Source: Caenispirillum bisanense (GTDB lineage: Bacteria; Pseudomonadota; Alphaproteobacteria; Rhodospirillales; Rhodospirillaceae). From it: a stretch of 64,000 nt of DNA. Location of the stretch: assembly GCF_900230255.1 (NCBI RefSeq), contig NZ_OCNJ01000008.1, positions 62,001 through 126,000 on the forward strand. Reading direction: 5' to 3'. Under the pieces are notes generated by a model. The model searched no databases, had not been told where the DNA came from, and saw only the letters and a list, made by a program, of their open reading frames with translations. Position numbers and translations under genes: made by a program. Shown here in pieces: positions 43,250 to 50,914 of this stretch; position 1 is the first letter of the stretch, and every line of letters starts with the position of its first letter.

Positions 43250-44653
43250 TTATTCTTCCTTCATCGCCCGCATGCTGAACTGCTCGATAGGCTTCAAGAA
43301 GTAGTCGAGGGCGGTGCGCTCACCCGTGGTGATGACGACGTCGGCAGGCATGCCGGGCACAAGATGGCGATTGCCGATCTTCAGCAATTCTTCGTCATCG
43401 ACTTCCACTCGCGACAGATAATACGGTACGCCAGTACGCTCGTCTGTCAGGCGGTCGGCCGAGACGACCGTGACGATGCCGTGGATGGCAGGAATGTCTT
43501 GTGTGTGAAAGGCGGAGAAGCGCGCCTCGGCGAGCTGGCCGACCTGCACCTGGTCGATGTCCATTGGCGAAAGGTGTGCCTCGATGACCAAGCGGGCGTC
43601 CTGCGGCACCACCTGCATCAGCTCCTCGCCAGGGCGGATGACGCCGCCGACGGTGTGGACTGACAGCTTTTGCACATAACCGGTCTGCGGTGCGCGGATG
43701 ACGGTGCGCTCCAGCACGTCGCTGGCGACCGTCAGCTTTTCACGCAAATCAGAAACCTGCACCTGAACGTCGCGCAGCTGCCCGACCACTTCCTCGCGGA
43801 ACCGCTGGCGGGTCTGCTCGATCTGCAGCTTGGCCTCACCGATGCTCTTTTGGGCGCGGGCAATGCCGGACACTGCAGCACCGATTTCGCCTTCCAGCTC
43901 GGCGACTTCGCGCTCCATGGCGAGGATGCGGGTGCGCGGCGTGTAGCCCTTCTCGAACAGCTCGCGCAGACCCTTCAACTCTTCGGCAAAAATCCGGACC
44001 TGACGCTCCTTGGAGGCTTTCTGAACCTTCAGGCCCTCGATCTCCTGCTGGTTCTGGCCGATGCGCGCGTTGAGAATGCTCACCTGCCCCTCGAGCGACT
44101 TGCGGCGCTCGTCGAACTGGCGTTCCTGGGCAGCGACGATGGCGGAGATCTCAGCGTTGCCGACAGCACGTTCCAGCAGTTGGTCGGGGAACACGACCTG
44201 CTTGGCGTCGTCGCGCTCTGCCATGAGCCGGGCTTCCTGCGCCAGGGCGGCCCACAGCTGGTTCTCGACCAACGACGAGCTCGCCTGGGCCTGCACTTCC
44301 TGCAGGCGGACCACGATCTGACCGGCTTCCACCAGATCGCCGTCGCGCACCAGAACTTCCTTGACGATCCCGCCCTCGAGGTGCTGAACCGACTTGACGT
44401 TGCTTTCCACCACGACGGTTCCTGGCGCCACCACCGCGCTCTGCAGCGGCGCGAAGGCAGCCCACGAGCCGACGCCGCCGAAGGCGACCAGGATGATGAG
44501 AAGGCCGGCGATAATCGGCCAACGCATGTCCACCGAGGGCGGGGCGACGTCAATCAGATCGGGCGGCAGGGGAACCGCCACCGGACGCAGCTTACGCTCT
44601 TCAGCCGAGGGAACGCCGCCAGCAGGAGCGGCAGCAGGCACGGTGTTGGACAT
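43250..44653 (-). CDS. HlyD-family T1SS adaptor paired with a PrtD-type ABC transporter
   Basis: 467 residues. One membrane helix (~45-70), then the lipoyl half 'VQHLEGGIVKEVLVRDGDLV' (~88-107), a long coiled-coil hairpin (~125-330) and the returning lipoyl domain 'VIRAPQTGYVQKL'. The C-terminal 'MPADVVITTGERTALDYFLKPIEQF' is typical of PrtE/LapC/RsaE adaptors. It is separated by 3 bases from the ABC gene and is co-transcribed with it. It is more similar in layout to the exoprotein/S-layer adaptors than to the adaptor at 7.5 kb, although both share the 'KVQVVQHLEGGIV'-type motif. Confidence 0.93.
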   Translation of the reverse strand: MSNTVPAAAPAGGVPSAEERKLRPVAVPLPPDLIDVAPPSVDMRWPIIAGLLIILVAFGGVGSWAAFAPLQSAVVAPGTVVVESNVKSVQHLEGGIVKEVLVRDGDLVEAGQIVVRLQEVQAQASSSLVENQLWAALAQEARLMAERDDAKQVVFPDQLLERAVGNAEISAIVAAQERQFDERRKSLEGQVSILNARIGQNQQEIEGLKVQKASKERQVRIFAEELKGLRELFEKGYTPRTRILAMEREVAELEGEIGAAVSGIARAQKSIGEAKLQIEQTRQRFREEVVGQLRDVQVQVSDLREKLTVASDVLERTVIRAPQTGYVQKLSVHTVGGVIRPGEELMQVVPQDARLVIEAHLSPMDIDQVQVGQLAEARFSAFHTQDIPAIHGIVTVVSADRLTDERTGVPYYLSRVEVDDEELLKIGNRHLVPGMPADVVITTGERTALDYFLKPIEQFSMRAMKEE

Positions 44654-44656
44654 GAC

Positions 44657-46420
44657 TCAGGCCTTCGAAAGACTTGCCACGGATGCAGCGGGCGCGGCGG
44701 ACCCGGCCGAGGCAGGGGCTGTCGGCACAGCCGTCGGGCGGGTGAACTTTGCCAGCACCTCGTCACGGGGACCGAGCATCTCGACCAGCCCTCCGCGCAG
44801 CACCAGCACCTTGTCGACCACCGACAGCAGCGACGGCTTGTGGGTGATGACGACCACTGTCTGGCCATTCTCGCGCATGGCGCGGATAGCGGCGGTCAGG
44901 GCAGCCTCGCCCTCGGCATCTAGGCTTGCATTGGGCTCGTCCATCACGACGAGGGACGGGCTGTCGTACATGGCGCGCGCCAGGGCGACTCGCTGGCGCT
45001 GACCGCCGGACAAGGTCTGACCGCCGGCACCGATGGGAGTGTTGTAACCCTCGGGCAGTTGCTGGATCAACTCGTGCACGCCGGCTTTGGTGGCGGCCTC
45101 GATCACCTTGTCGGGATCGACCTCCGTGAAACGGCATATGTTTTCCGCGACCGTGCCATCGAACAGTTCCACGTCTTGCGGCAGATATCCAAGGTAAGGA
45201 CCGAGCAGACTGCGGTCCCAATGGCTTATGTCGCTGCCATCGAGACGCACACTGCCCTGGAAGGTCGGCCACACCCCGATCATGACACGGGCCAGCGTGG
45301 ACTTCCCGGCCGCCGACGGACCGATGACGCCGAGCACTTCGCCCGGCTCGAGATTCAGGCTCACGCCGCGCAGGGCCGGTAAGCGGCTTCCCGGCGGGAC
45401 GGCCACCACCTGGCTGAGCGACACCCGGCCGGCCGGCCGGGGCAGTGGCATCGTGTCGCGGTCGGCCGGGGTCGAGTTCAGAAGGTCGGTCAGGCGGCCA
45501 TAGGCGGCCTTCGCGTTGATCATGTTGCGCCAGTTGCCGACCGCCATCTCGACGGGCTGCAAGGCGCGCCCCATGATGATGGAACCGGCGATGATCATGC
45601 CGGCGCTGATCTGGTTTTCGATCACCAAGTAGGCCCCTAGCCCGAGGACCGCCGACTGCAGCGCCATGCGCAGGGTCTTCGAGATTGACAGCATCATTCC
45701 GGCGGTATCGCTGGCGCGGCCCTGCAGGCCGAGCACGGCGCGATGGCGCAGGGCCCAACGCTCGCGGATCTGCGGCAGCATGCCCATGGCCGTCAGCGCC
45801 TCGCCGTTGCGCAGCGACGACGAGACATAACCCGTGGCGCTGGTCGAGACGTCGGAGGCCCGCTTCAGGCTCTTCTGCGTGAACCAGTTGTTGGCCAGCG
45901 CCAGCACCAGCACCAGCACCATGCCGAAAAGCGACAGCAGGCCGATCAGCGGATGCAGCAAGAAGGCGACGGCCAAGAACAGCGGCGCCCAAGGCCCGTC
46001 GAACAACGCCAGCAACCCGGCGCCAGTCAGGAACTCGCGCACCGTGTCGAGGTCGCGTAGCGGCTGCGCCGAGGCGGCACCCGGCTGGTTCACAGTACGC
46101 TTGAAGATCGAGGAAAAAATGCGACCGTTCAACTCCTCGTCGAGACGCACGCCAACGCGCACCAGCACCCGCGACCGCATCCACTCCAACAGCGCCATCA
46201 CGCCGAGAGCACCGAAAGCGGCGATGGTCAGCATCACGAGGGTGGGGACGCTGCGGCTGGTCAGCACACGGTCGTACACCTGCAGCATGTAGAGCGGGCT
46301 GACGAAAAGGAGGAGGTTGATGAAGAAGCTGAAGGCCGCCGTGGCGATGAACGCGCCGCGCACCTTCTTCAGCGCGAGGCGCAGCTCGGGCGGCATCTTC
46401 TTGTTCGGCGCGTTGTTCAT
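44657..46420 (-). CDS. PrtD/RsaD-type T1SS ABC transporter (permease-ATPase)
   Basis: 587 residues from ATG 46420 (an upstream extension of 48 codons exists but is Arg/Pro-rich and unlike the family). The membrane domain begins 'FINLLLFVSPLYMLQVYDRVL'. The NBD has Walker A GPSAAGKST, Q-loop 'YLPQDVELF', a canonical LSGGQ signature, Walker B LVVMDEPNASLD and switch His in 'VITHKPSL'; all key residues are intact, unlike the exporter pair at 3.5-7.5 kb. No C39-like domain, matching PrtD, RsaD and the HasD group. Homodimer expected. It is the probable exporter of the S-layer-like, protease and RTX proteins nearby. Confidence 0.94.
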   Translation of the reverse strand: MNNAPNKKMPPELRLALKKVRGAFIATAAFSFFINLLLFVSPLYMLQVYDRVLTSRSVPTLVMLTIAAFGALGVMALLEWMRSRVLVRVGVRLDEELNGRIFSSIFKRTVNQPGAASAQPLRDLDTVREFLTGAGLLALFDGPWAPLFLAVAFLLHPLIGLLSLFGMVLVLVLALANNWFTQKSLKRASDVSTSATGYVSSSLRNGEALTAMGMLPQIRERWALRHRAVLGLQGRASDTAGMMLSISKTLRMALQSAVLGLGAYLVIENQISAGMIIAGSIIMGRALQPVEMAVGNWRNMINAKAAYGRLTDLLNSTPADRDTMPLPRPAGRVSLSQVVAVPPGSRLPALRGVSLNLEPGEVLGVIGPSAAGKSTLARVMIGVWPTFQGSVRLDGSDISHWDRSLLGPYLGYLPQDVELFDGTVAENICRFTEVDPDKVIEAATKAGVHELIQQLPEGYNTPIGAGGQTLSGGQRQRVALARAMYDSPSLVVMDEPNASLDAEGEAALTAAIRAMRENGQTVVVITHKPSLLSVVDKVLVLRGGLVEMLGPRDEVLAKFTRPTAVPTAPASAGSAAPAASVASLSKA

Positions 46421-46689
46421 CGCAGGCTGCAAGGCCACGATCGGTCTCCCCCTCGGAACTCGGGCGGGGATCGGTCGCCCGCCCAATGCGACGACAAATC
46501 CCGGATGATTATGGCGGAATAGTGATCGCACTATGGGATGCGGTCGGACAGCGATTACCACCAAAGAGGACCAAATGCAAGGACGGCCCAGCGGCGCAAC
46601 ACATCATTAGTGAATCAGTATGAAGATAGCGTTGACTGCGGAAGTCTAGAGCAAAATATCTAATCCACCTCGAAATATCGCTCTCAACA

Positions 46690-46714
46690 GTAGGCGATCG
46701 GTTCCCTCGCCTAC
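46690..46714. promoter_or_regulatory. Inverted repeat GTAGGCGA-N9-TCGCCTAC
   Basis: Two perfect 8-base arms spaced by 9 bases, about one helical turn, inside the low-G+C divergent region. Compatible with binding of a dimeric regulator. Confidence 0.35.
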
Positions 46715-46788
46715 ACCATGAAAGTCTTGCAGCACTAGCCGTCGCACTGCCACCGAGCCGGGCACGGATCGCTCGGAGATCGCAACCG

Positions 46789-46804
46789 GTTCTTTCGAAA
46801 GAAC
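46789..46804. promoter_or_regulatory. Perfect 16-bp palindrome GTTCTTTCGAAAGAAC
   Basis: Both 8-base arms match without a spacer. It lies 168 bases upstream of the RTX gene start and 369 bases from the ABC transporter start. A candidate operator for a symmetric DNA-binding protein. Confidence 0.45.
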
Positions 46805-46971
46805 TTTCCAACCGGCCGGCTGCCGCGCTGGCACCAGGCTTGCCATCCGGTTGATCAACTCGACGTACACACGAAGGCGCGAAGATGGTACTCTCAGCAC
46901 CCGAAAGAGCCAGATTCACCATCAGACGACGGCGCTGACCAGGGGCCGACGCGCAAGACACGGACTGGGCC

Positions 46972-48495
46972 ATGGACCTGAACTATTTCTTCAACGAGGC
47001 TTACTATCTGCGGCGCTACAGCGACGTGAGAGACGGTGTCAACAAGGGTGTCTTTACTTCCGGCCTGCAGCACTATCTCGAGTACGGTGTGCGTGAGGAC
47101 CGTGATCCGCACCCCTTCATCGATGTCAGTTACTATCTCGACAACAACTCCGATATTGCCGCGAGCGTGGCGGCCGGGCGCACCTTGCCGTTCCACCACT
47201 TCCTGGTTAAGGGTGCGGCCGAAGCGCGCGCACCGTCCGCCTTCTTCGACTCCGCATTCTACCTGCTCTACAATACCGACGTCCGGGTTGCCGCCTTCCG
47301 CGGTGAGACCACGGCCTTCGAGCACTTTTCGAAAAACGGCCGCGGCGAAGGCAGAGTAGGATCACCCTTTTTCGATCCTATAGCTTACCTGAACGCCAAT
47401 CCGGATATCCGCACCGCAGTCAACAGCGGCATCATTTCGGCACACGACCACTTTGTGAACTTCGGCGTCGCCGAGTACCGCAATCTCGGCAATGGCATAG
47501 ACTTGGCGTTCTTCCGGCAGGACACGACCTTCACCACCGCCATCAACGTCGGCAATTTCGGCGCCGCTTTCGACCGGGTTTCCGACGTCGCTCCGTTCAT
47601 GGCCTCGTGGCAGAAGCCGAAGGACTATGTGCTGCCGAGCACGCTGGCGGTGCCGGAAACCTTTACCCCGCCGGCCGGGCAGGGGCTGGTGCTGCCGGCC
47701 GGCAGCACGCTGAAGGCGCCGAGCAAGTCGACGGTGTTTTCGACCCTGACGGTCTCTCTCGATGCCGCCAGTTCCACCGTCACACTGGGCGGAACGCCGT
47801 CCAAGGACGGCACCGTCGTCGACCTTTCGGCGACCACCCAGGCGATCACCGATGGCACCCTGACCCTGTCGCTCGGCACCGGCGCCACGTGGGCCAATGT
47901 CAGCGCGGCGGCGATGAAGGACGGCGGGCTCACGCTGGTGGGTAACGGCAGCGCGAACACGCTGACCGCGTCCATCGGCGGCAGCACTCTCAACGGCGGC
48001 GGCGGCGACGACGTCCTCAAAGGCGGCGCCGGCGTAGACACCTTCATCTTCGCCGACGGCACCAAGGATGCTGCCTGGACCGGTGGCGCCGACACCATCA
48101 CGGGCTTCACCAAAGGATCCGACAAGCTCTCCATCACACAAGCCGATCTGGGCGGCCTCGGCAACGGCGACACAGTGGTGGACAACGTCTACATCGGCGC
48201 GGTCGGAGCTGCGACCGCCGGTACCGACTACGAGGTGATGATCCTCACCGGCGCCGGTTATGCCGACGCCGACGCCGCCGAGGATGCCATCGCCGCGCAG
48301 ATCACCAGCAACGGCAAGGGTGGCACTTTCATCTTCTACGACAGCGACGACAGGGTGGCCCGCATGGCCTTCGACCCCGACATGGGGGCAGACGGCGCGA
48401 CCGGCACAGCAAGGGTCATGGCGACCTTCACGGAGATCACTTCGGTCGCATCGCTGGCCACTGCCTTCGGCGCAAGCGACTTCGTCTTCGCCTGA
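46972..48495 (+). CDS. RTX-like secreted protein with four N-terminal NPDV modules
   Basis: 507 residues, no signal peptide. Four modules span residues ~5-175 (aromatic YL, then Asn/Asp-Val/Ile, then HF/HY...G..E.R). A middle beta-rich Ser/Thr/Val region follows (~230-330), then 'NTLTASIGGSTLNGGGGDDVLKGGAGVDTFIF' RTX repeats (~325-365) and a C-terminal domain ending 'FGASDFVFA', the usual T1SS signal form with terminal hydrophobic residues. It is convergent in logic with, and adjacent to, the PrtD/HlyD operon (divergent across the low-G+C region), so it is the most likely dedicated substrate. No enzymatic motif is seen. Confidence 0.87.
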   Translation: MDLNYFFNEAYYLRRYSDVRDGVNKGVFTSGLQHYLEYGVREDRDPHPFIDVSYYLDNNSDIAASVAAGRTLPFHHFLVKGAAEARAPSAFFDSAFYLLYNTDVRVAAFRGETTAFEHFSKNGRGEGRVGSPFFDPIAYLNANPDIRTAVNSGIISAHDHFVNFGVAEYRNLGNGIDLAFFRQDTTFTTAINVGNFGAAFDRVSDVAPFMASWQKPKDYVLPSTLAVPETFTPPAGQGLVLPAGSTLKAPSKSTVFSTLTVSLDAASSTVTLGGTPSKDGTVVDLSATTQAITDGTLTLSLGTGATWANVSAAAMKDGGLTLVGNGSANTLTASIGGSTLNGGGGDDVLKGGAGVDTFIFADGTKDAAWTGGADTITGFTKGSDKLSITQADLGGLGNGDTVVDNVYIGAVGAATAGTDYEVMILTGAGYADADAAEDAIAAQITSNGKGGTFIFYDSDDRVARMAFDPDMGADGATGTARVMATFTEITSVASLATAFGASDFVFA

Positions 48496-48501
48496 GGAGC
48501 T

Positions 48502-48519
48502 TGCCGGCTTGGGCCGGCA
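48502..48519 (+). terminator. Short hairpin after the RTX gene
   Basis: TGCCGGC-ttgg-GCCGGCA, a perfect 7-bp stem starting 7 bases after the stop codon. No T-tract follows, so termination is uncertain. Confidence 0.4.
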
Positions 48520-48599
48520 GGTGGCACATGAGGCTTGCAAGGCGGGACGGCGGGGCCTAGATTTCCGCCTCCCCGTCCCGAGGCGAAGAAGCACGTCCC

Positions 48600-49415
48600 A
48601 TGACTCCTGTCCATGGCAAGATCAGGCCGCGCGGCGCGCCCCGGCACGAACTCGCCATGGCGCTGGTGACTCGCGACGTGCTCGGCCGGTACCGCGGATC
48701 GGCCATGGGCCTGACGTGGACCTTCGTCGTCCCGCTGCTGATGCTGGCCATCTACACCTTCGTGTTCGGCAACATCTTCAAAGCCCGCTGGGGCGGTCAT
48801 GGCGGAGACGGCAGCACGCTCGACTTCGCCCTGTTGCTGTTCGTCGGCCTCATCCTCCACAGCCTGCTGTCCGAGGTGCTGACGCGGGCGCCGACCATCA
48901 TCGTCGCCCACACCAACTTCGTGAAGCGCGTCGTCTTCCCGCTGGACCTGCTGCCGGCCATGACGGTGTTCACGGCGCTGTTCCATTTCTTCATCAGCTT
49001 CGGCGTGTTCCTGGTGTTCTTCGCCGTGGTGAAGGAGACCATCCACCCGACCGTGCTGTGGCTGCCGGTGATCGTCGCGCCCTTCGCCCTGCTGCTGACC
49101 GGCTGCGCCTGGTTCTTGGCCGGTGCGGCGGTCTATTACCGTGACGTCGGCCAGATCATGGGCCTTGCCGCCACGGTGCTGCTGTTCCTGTCGCCGGTGT
49201 TCTACCCGGCGTCCATGGTGCCGGCGAACCTGCTGCCGCTGTTCAACCTGAACCCGCTGACCTTCATCATTGAGCAGGCCCGTGCAGTGTCCTTCACGGG
49301 AACGGCGCCGGACTTCATCGGCCTCGCCATCTACACGGGGGTGGCGACGGTCGCGGCGCTGCTCGGCCGAGCCTCCTTCCAGGCCATGCGCAAAGGCTTC
49401 GCCGATGTCCTCTGA
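48600..49415 (+). CDS. wzm: Wzm-type ABC-2 permease for polysaccharide export
   Basis: 271 residues with six hydrophobic segments. The ABC-2 permease pattern is clear: 'RDVLGRYRGSAMGLTWTFVVPLLMLAIYTFVFG' in short recognisable parts (RYRGSxMGxLW, FVFG), then 'FLSPVFYP' near the C-terminus. Such proteins export O-antigen, teichoic acid-like or capsular polysaccharides from the cytoplasm with a Wzt ATPase. The last 11 bases overlap the ATPase gene, giving a coupled pair. Confidence 0.92.
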   Translation: MTPVHGKIRPRGAPRHELAMALVTRDVLGRYRGSAMGLTWTFVVPLLMLAIYTFVFGNIFKARWGGHGGDGSTLDFALLLFVGLILHSLLSEVLTRAPTIIVAHTNFVKRVVFPLDLLPAMTVFTALFHFFISFGVFLVFFAVVKETIHPTVLWLPVIVAPFALLLTGCAWFLAGAAVYYRDVGQIMGLAATVLLFLSPVFYPASMVPANLLPLFNLNPLTFIIEQARAVSFTGTAPDFIGLAIYTGVATVAALLGRASFQAMRKGFADVL

Positions 49416-50823
49416 TTCGGGCGCGGCGCCCGTCATCACCGTCGAAGGCCTGTCCAAGGTCTTCCGTATCTACGACCGCCCGCGGCACCGCCTGCAGCAG
49501 CTCCTGACCTTCGGCGCGAAACGCTACTACCGCGAGTTCACGGCGCTGGACGACATCTCGTTCACCGTCGGCCGTGGCCAGGCGGTCGGCATCATCGGCC
49601 GCAATGGATCGGGCAAGTCGACGCTGCTGCAGCTGATCTGCGGTACTTTGTTCGCCACCCGCGGCAGCATCGCGGTCGACGGCCGCGTCGCCGCCCTGCT
49701 GGAACTGGGGGCGGGTTTCAATCCGGACTTCACGGGGCGCGAGAACGTCTACATGAACGCCGCCCTGCTCGGTCTGTCGCGGGCCGAGGTGGACGACCGC
49801 ATGGACGCCATCCTCGCCTTCGCCGACATCGGCCCCTTCGTCGACCAGCCGGTGAAGACCTACTCCAGCGGCATGTTCGTCCGCCTGGCCTTCGCCGTGA
49901 TCGCCCATGTGGATGCCGACGTCCTGGTGATCGACGAGGCGCTCGCCGTCGGCGACGCCGCCTTCGGCCAGAAATGCATGCGCTTCCTGCGTCGCTTCCG
50001 CGAGACCGGCACCATCCTGTTCGTCAGCCACGACACCGCCGCCGTCACCGGCCTGTGCGACCGCGCCATCTGGCTGGACGGCGGCAAGCTGCGTGCCGCC
50101 GGCGAGGCCAAGGCCGTGTGCGAACAGTACTTCGGCCACATCTTCGCCGGCGACGCGCCGCCGGTCGCCGAGCCGTCGCCGACGGCCGCTCTGCCCACCC
50201 CCGAGGACGCCCAGACCGCCCCGCCCGCCGCCGACCGTCGCCGGGTGGCACCCGAGGATTGGTTAGACGCCCGCACGCCATGGCTCAACCGCACGCCGTT
50301 GCGCAATGACATCGAAGTCTTCGCCTTCGATCCGTCGGGCGCCGACTTCGGCGCTGGCGGTGCCGAGATCGAGGACGTGCGCCTCACCGACGACGACGGC
50401 CGCCCCTACCGCTGGATCGTCGGCGGCGAAGCCGTGAGCCTGTCGGTGCGTGTGCGCGCCCTGGCGACGCTGGACAGCCCCATCGTCGGCTTCTTCGTCA
50501 AGGATCGCCTCGGCCAGACCCTGTTCGGCGACAACACCTTCCTGACCACCCGCGAACCCGCCGGAGACGGGGCCAGCCTGCGTGCCGCCGCCGGCGACGT
50601 GCTGCTCGCCACATTCCGCTTCCCCATGCCGATCCTGCCGCGCGGCACCTACACGCTGGCGGTGGCAGTGGCGGACGGGACGCAGGAGGAGCATACCCAG
50701 CACCATTGGCTGCACGACGCCCTGACTTTCGAATCCCACACCTCCCATGCCGCTGCGGGCCTGGTCGGCATTCCCATGCTGGACATCCGCCTCGACCGGG
50801 CCACGGTAGACGCCGCCTCGTGA
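49405..50823 (+). CDS. wzt: Wzt-type ABC ATPase with C-terminal carbohydrate-binding domain
   Basis: 472 residues from ATG 49405. The ATPase (~1-250) has Walker A GRNGSGKST, the family's 'LELGAGFNPDFTGREN' block, a signature-like 'YSSGMFVRLAFAV', Walker B VLVIDEALAVGD and switch His in 'FVSHDTA'. Residues ~305-472 form an added beta-sandwich-like domain ('IEDVRLTDDDGRPYRWIVGGEAVSL', 'FGDNTFLT', 'VAVADGTQEEHTQHHWLHDALTF') typical of Wzt proteins that recognise the non-reducing end of the mature glycan. Export is therefore probably coupled to chain-end modification, and the upstream methyltransferase domain of the next gene would fit such a cap (inference). Confidence 0.93.
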   Translation: MSSDSGAAPVITVEGLSKVFRIYDRPRHRLQQLLTFGAKRYYREFTALDDISFTVGRGQAVGIIGRNGSGKSTLLQLICGTLFATRGSIAVDGRVAALLELGAGFNPDFTGRENVYMNAALLGLSRAEVDDRMDAILAFADIGPFVDQPVKTYSSGMFVRLAFAVIAHVDADVLVIDEALAVGDAAFGQKCMRFLRRFRETGTILFVSHDTAAVTGLCDRAIWLDGGKLRAAGEAKAVCEQYFGHIFAGDAPPVAEPSPTAALPTPEDAQTAPPAADRRRVAPEDWLDARTPWLNRTPLRNDIEVFAFDPSGADFGAGGAEIEDVRLTDDDGRPYRWIVGGEAVSLSVRVRALATLDSPIVGFFVKDRLGQTLFGDNTFLTTREPAGDGASLRAAAGDVLLATFRFPMPILPRGTYTLAVAVADGTQEEHTQHHWLHDALTFESHTSHAAAGLVGIPMLDIRLDRATVDAAS

Positions 50824-50838
50824 CTGAACCCGGTTCAG
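50824..50838. promoter_or_regulatory. Palindrome CTGAACC-C-GGTTCAG after wzt
   Basis: A perfect 7-bp inverted repeat with a single central base, directly after the wzt stop and 77 bases before the next gene. It could be an operator or a small 3' hairpin. Confidence 0.35.
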
Positions 50839-50914
50839 GTGCGTTGCCGGTGGACAAGCCGGCATCGTCTGGCGCAAACATTCCTGTCCGACCCGGTTTG
50901 CCAATGAAACGAGT

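Larger units (their letters stand above)
46421..46971. other. Low-G+C divergent intergenic region between T1SS operon and RTX gene
   Basis: About 550 bases without a convincing gene. Parts (e.g. 46600-46690) are near 42% G+C in a roughly 68-70% background. It holds a perfect 16-bp palindrome (46789-46804) and an 8-bp inverted repeat (46690-46697 and 46707-46714). An 84-codon minus-strand frame (46646-46900) is open but shows no recognisable family. Regulatory function for the divergent genes is likely. Confidence 0.5.

Noticed and set aside
46646-46900. An 84-codon minus-strand frame in the divergent intergenic region
   Set aside because: No ribosome site, no recognisable family, and it spans the inverted repeat and the 16-bp palindrome; more likely non-coding regulatory DNA. 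A conserved protein match would change this.
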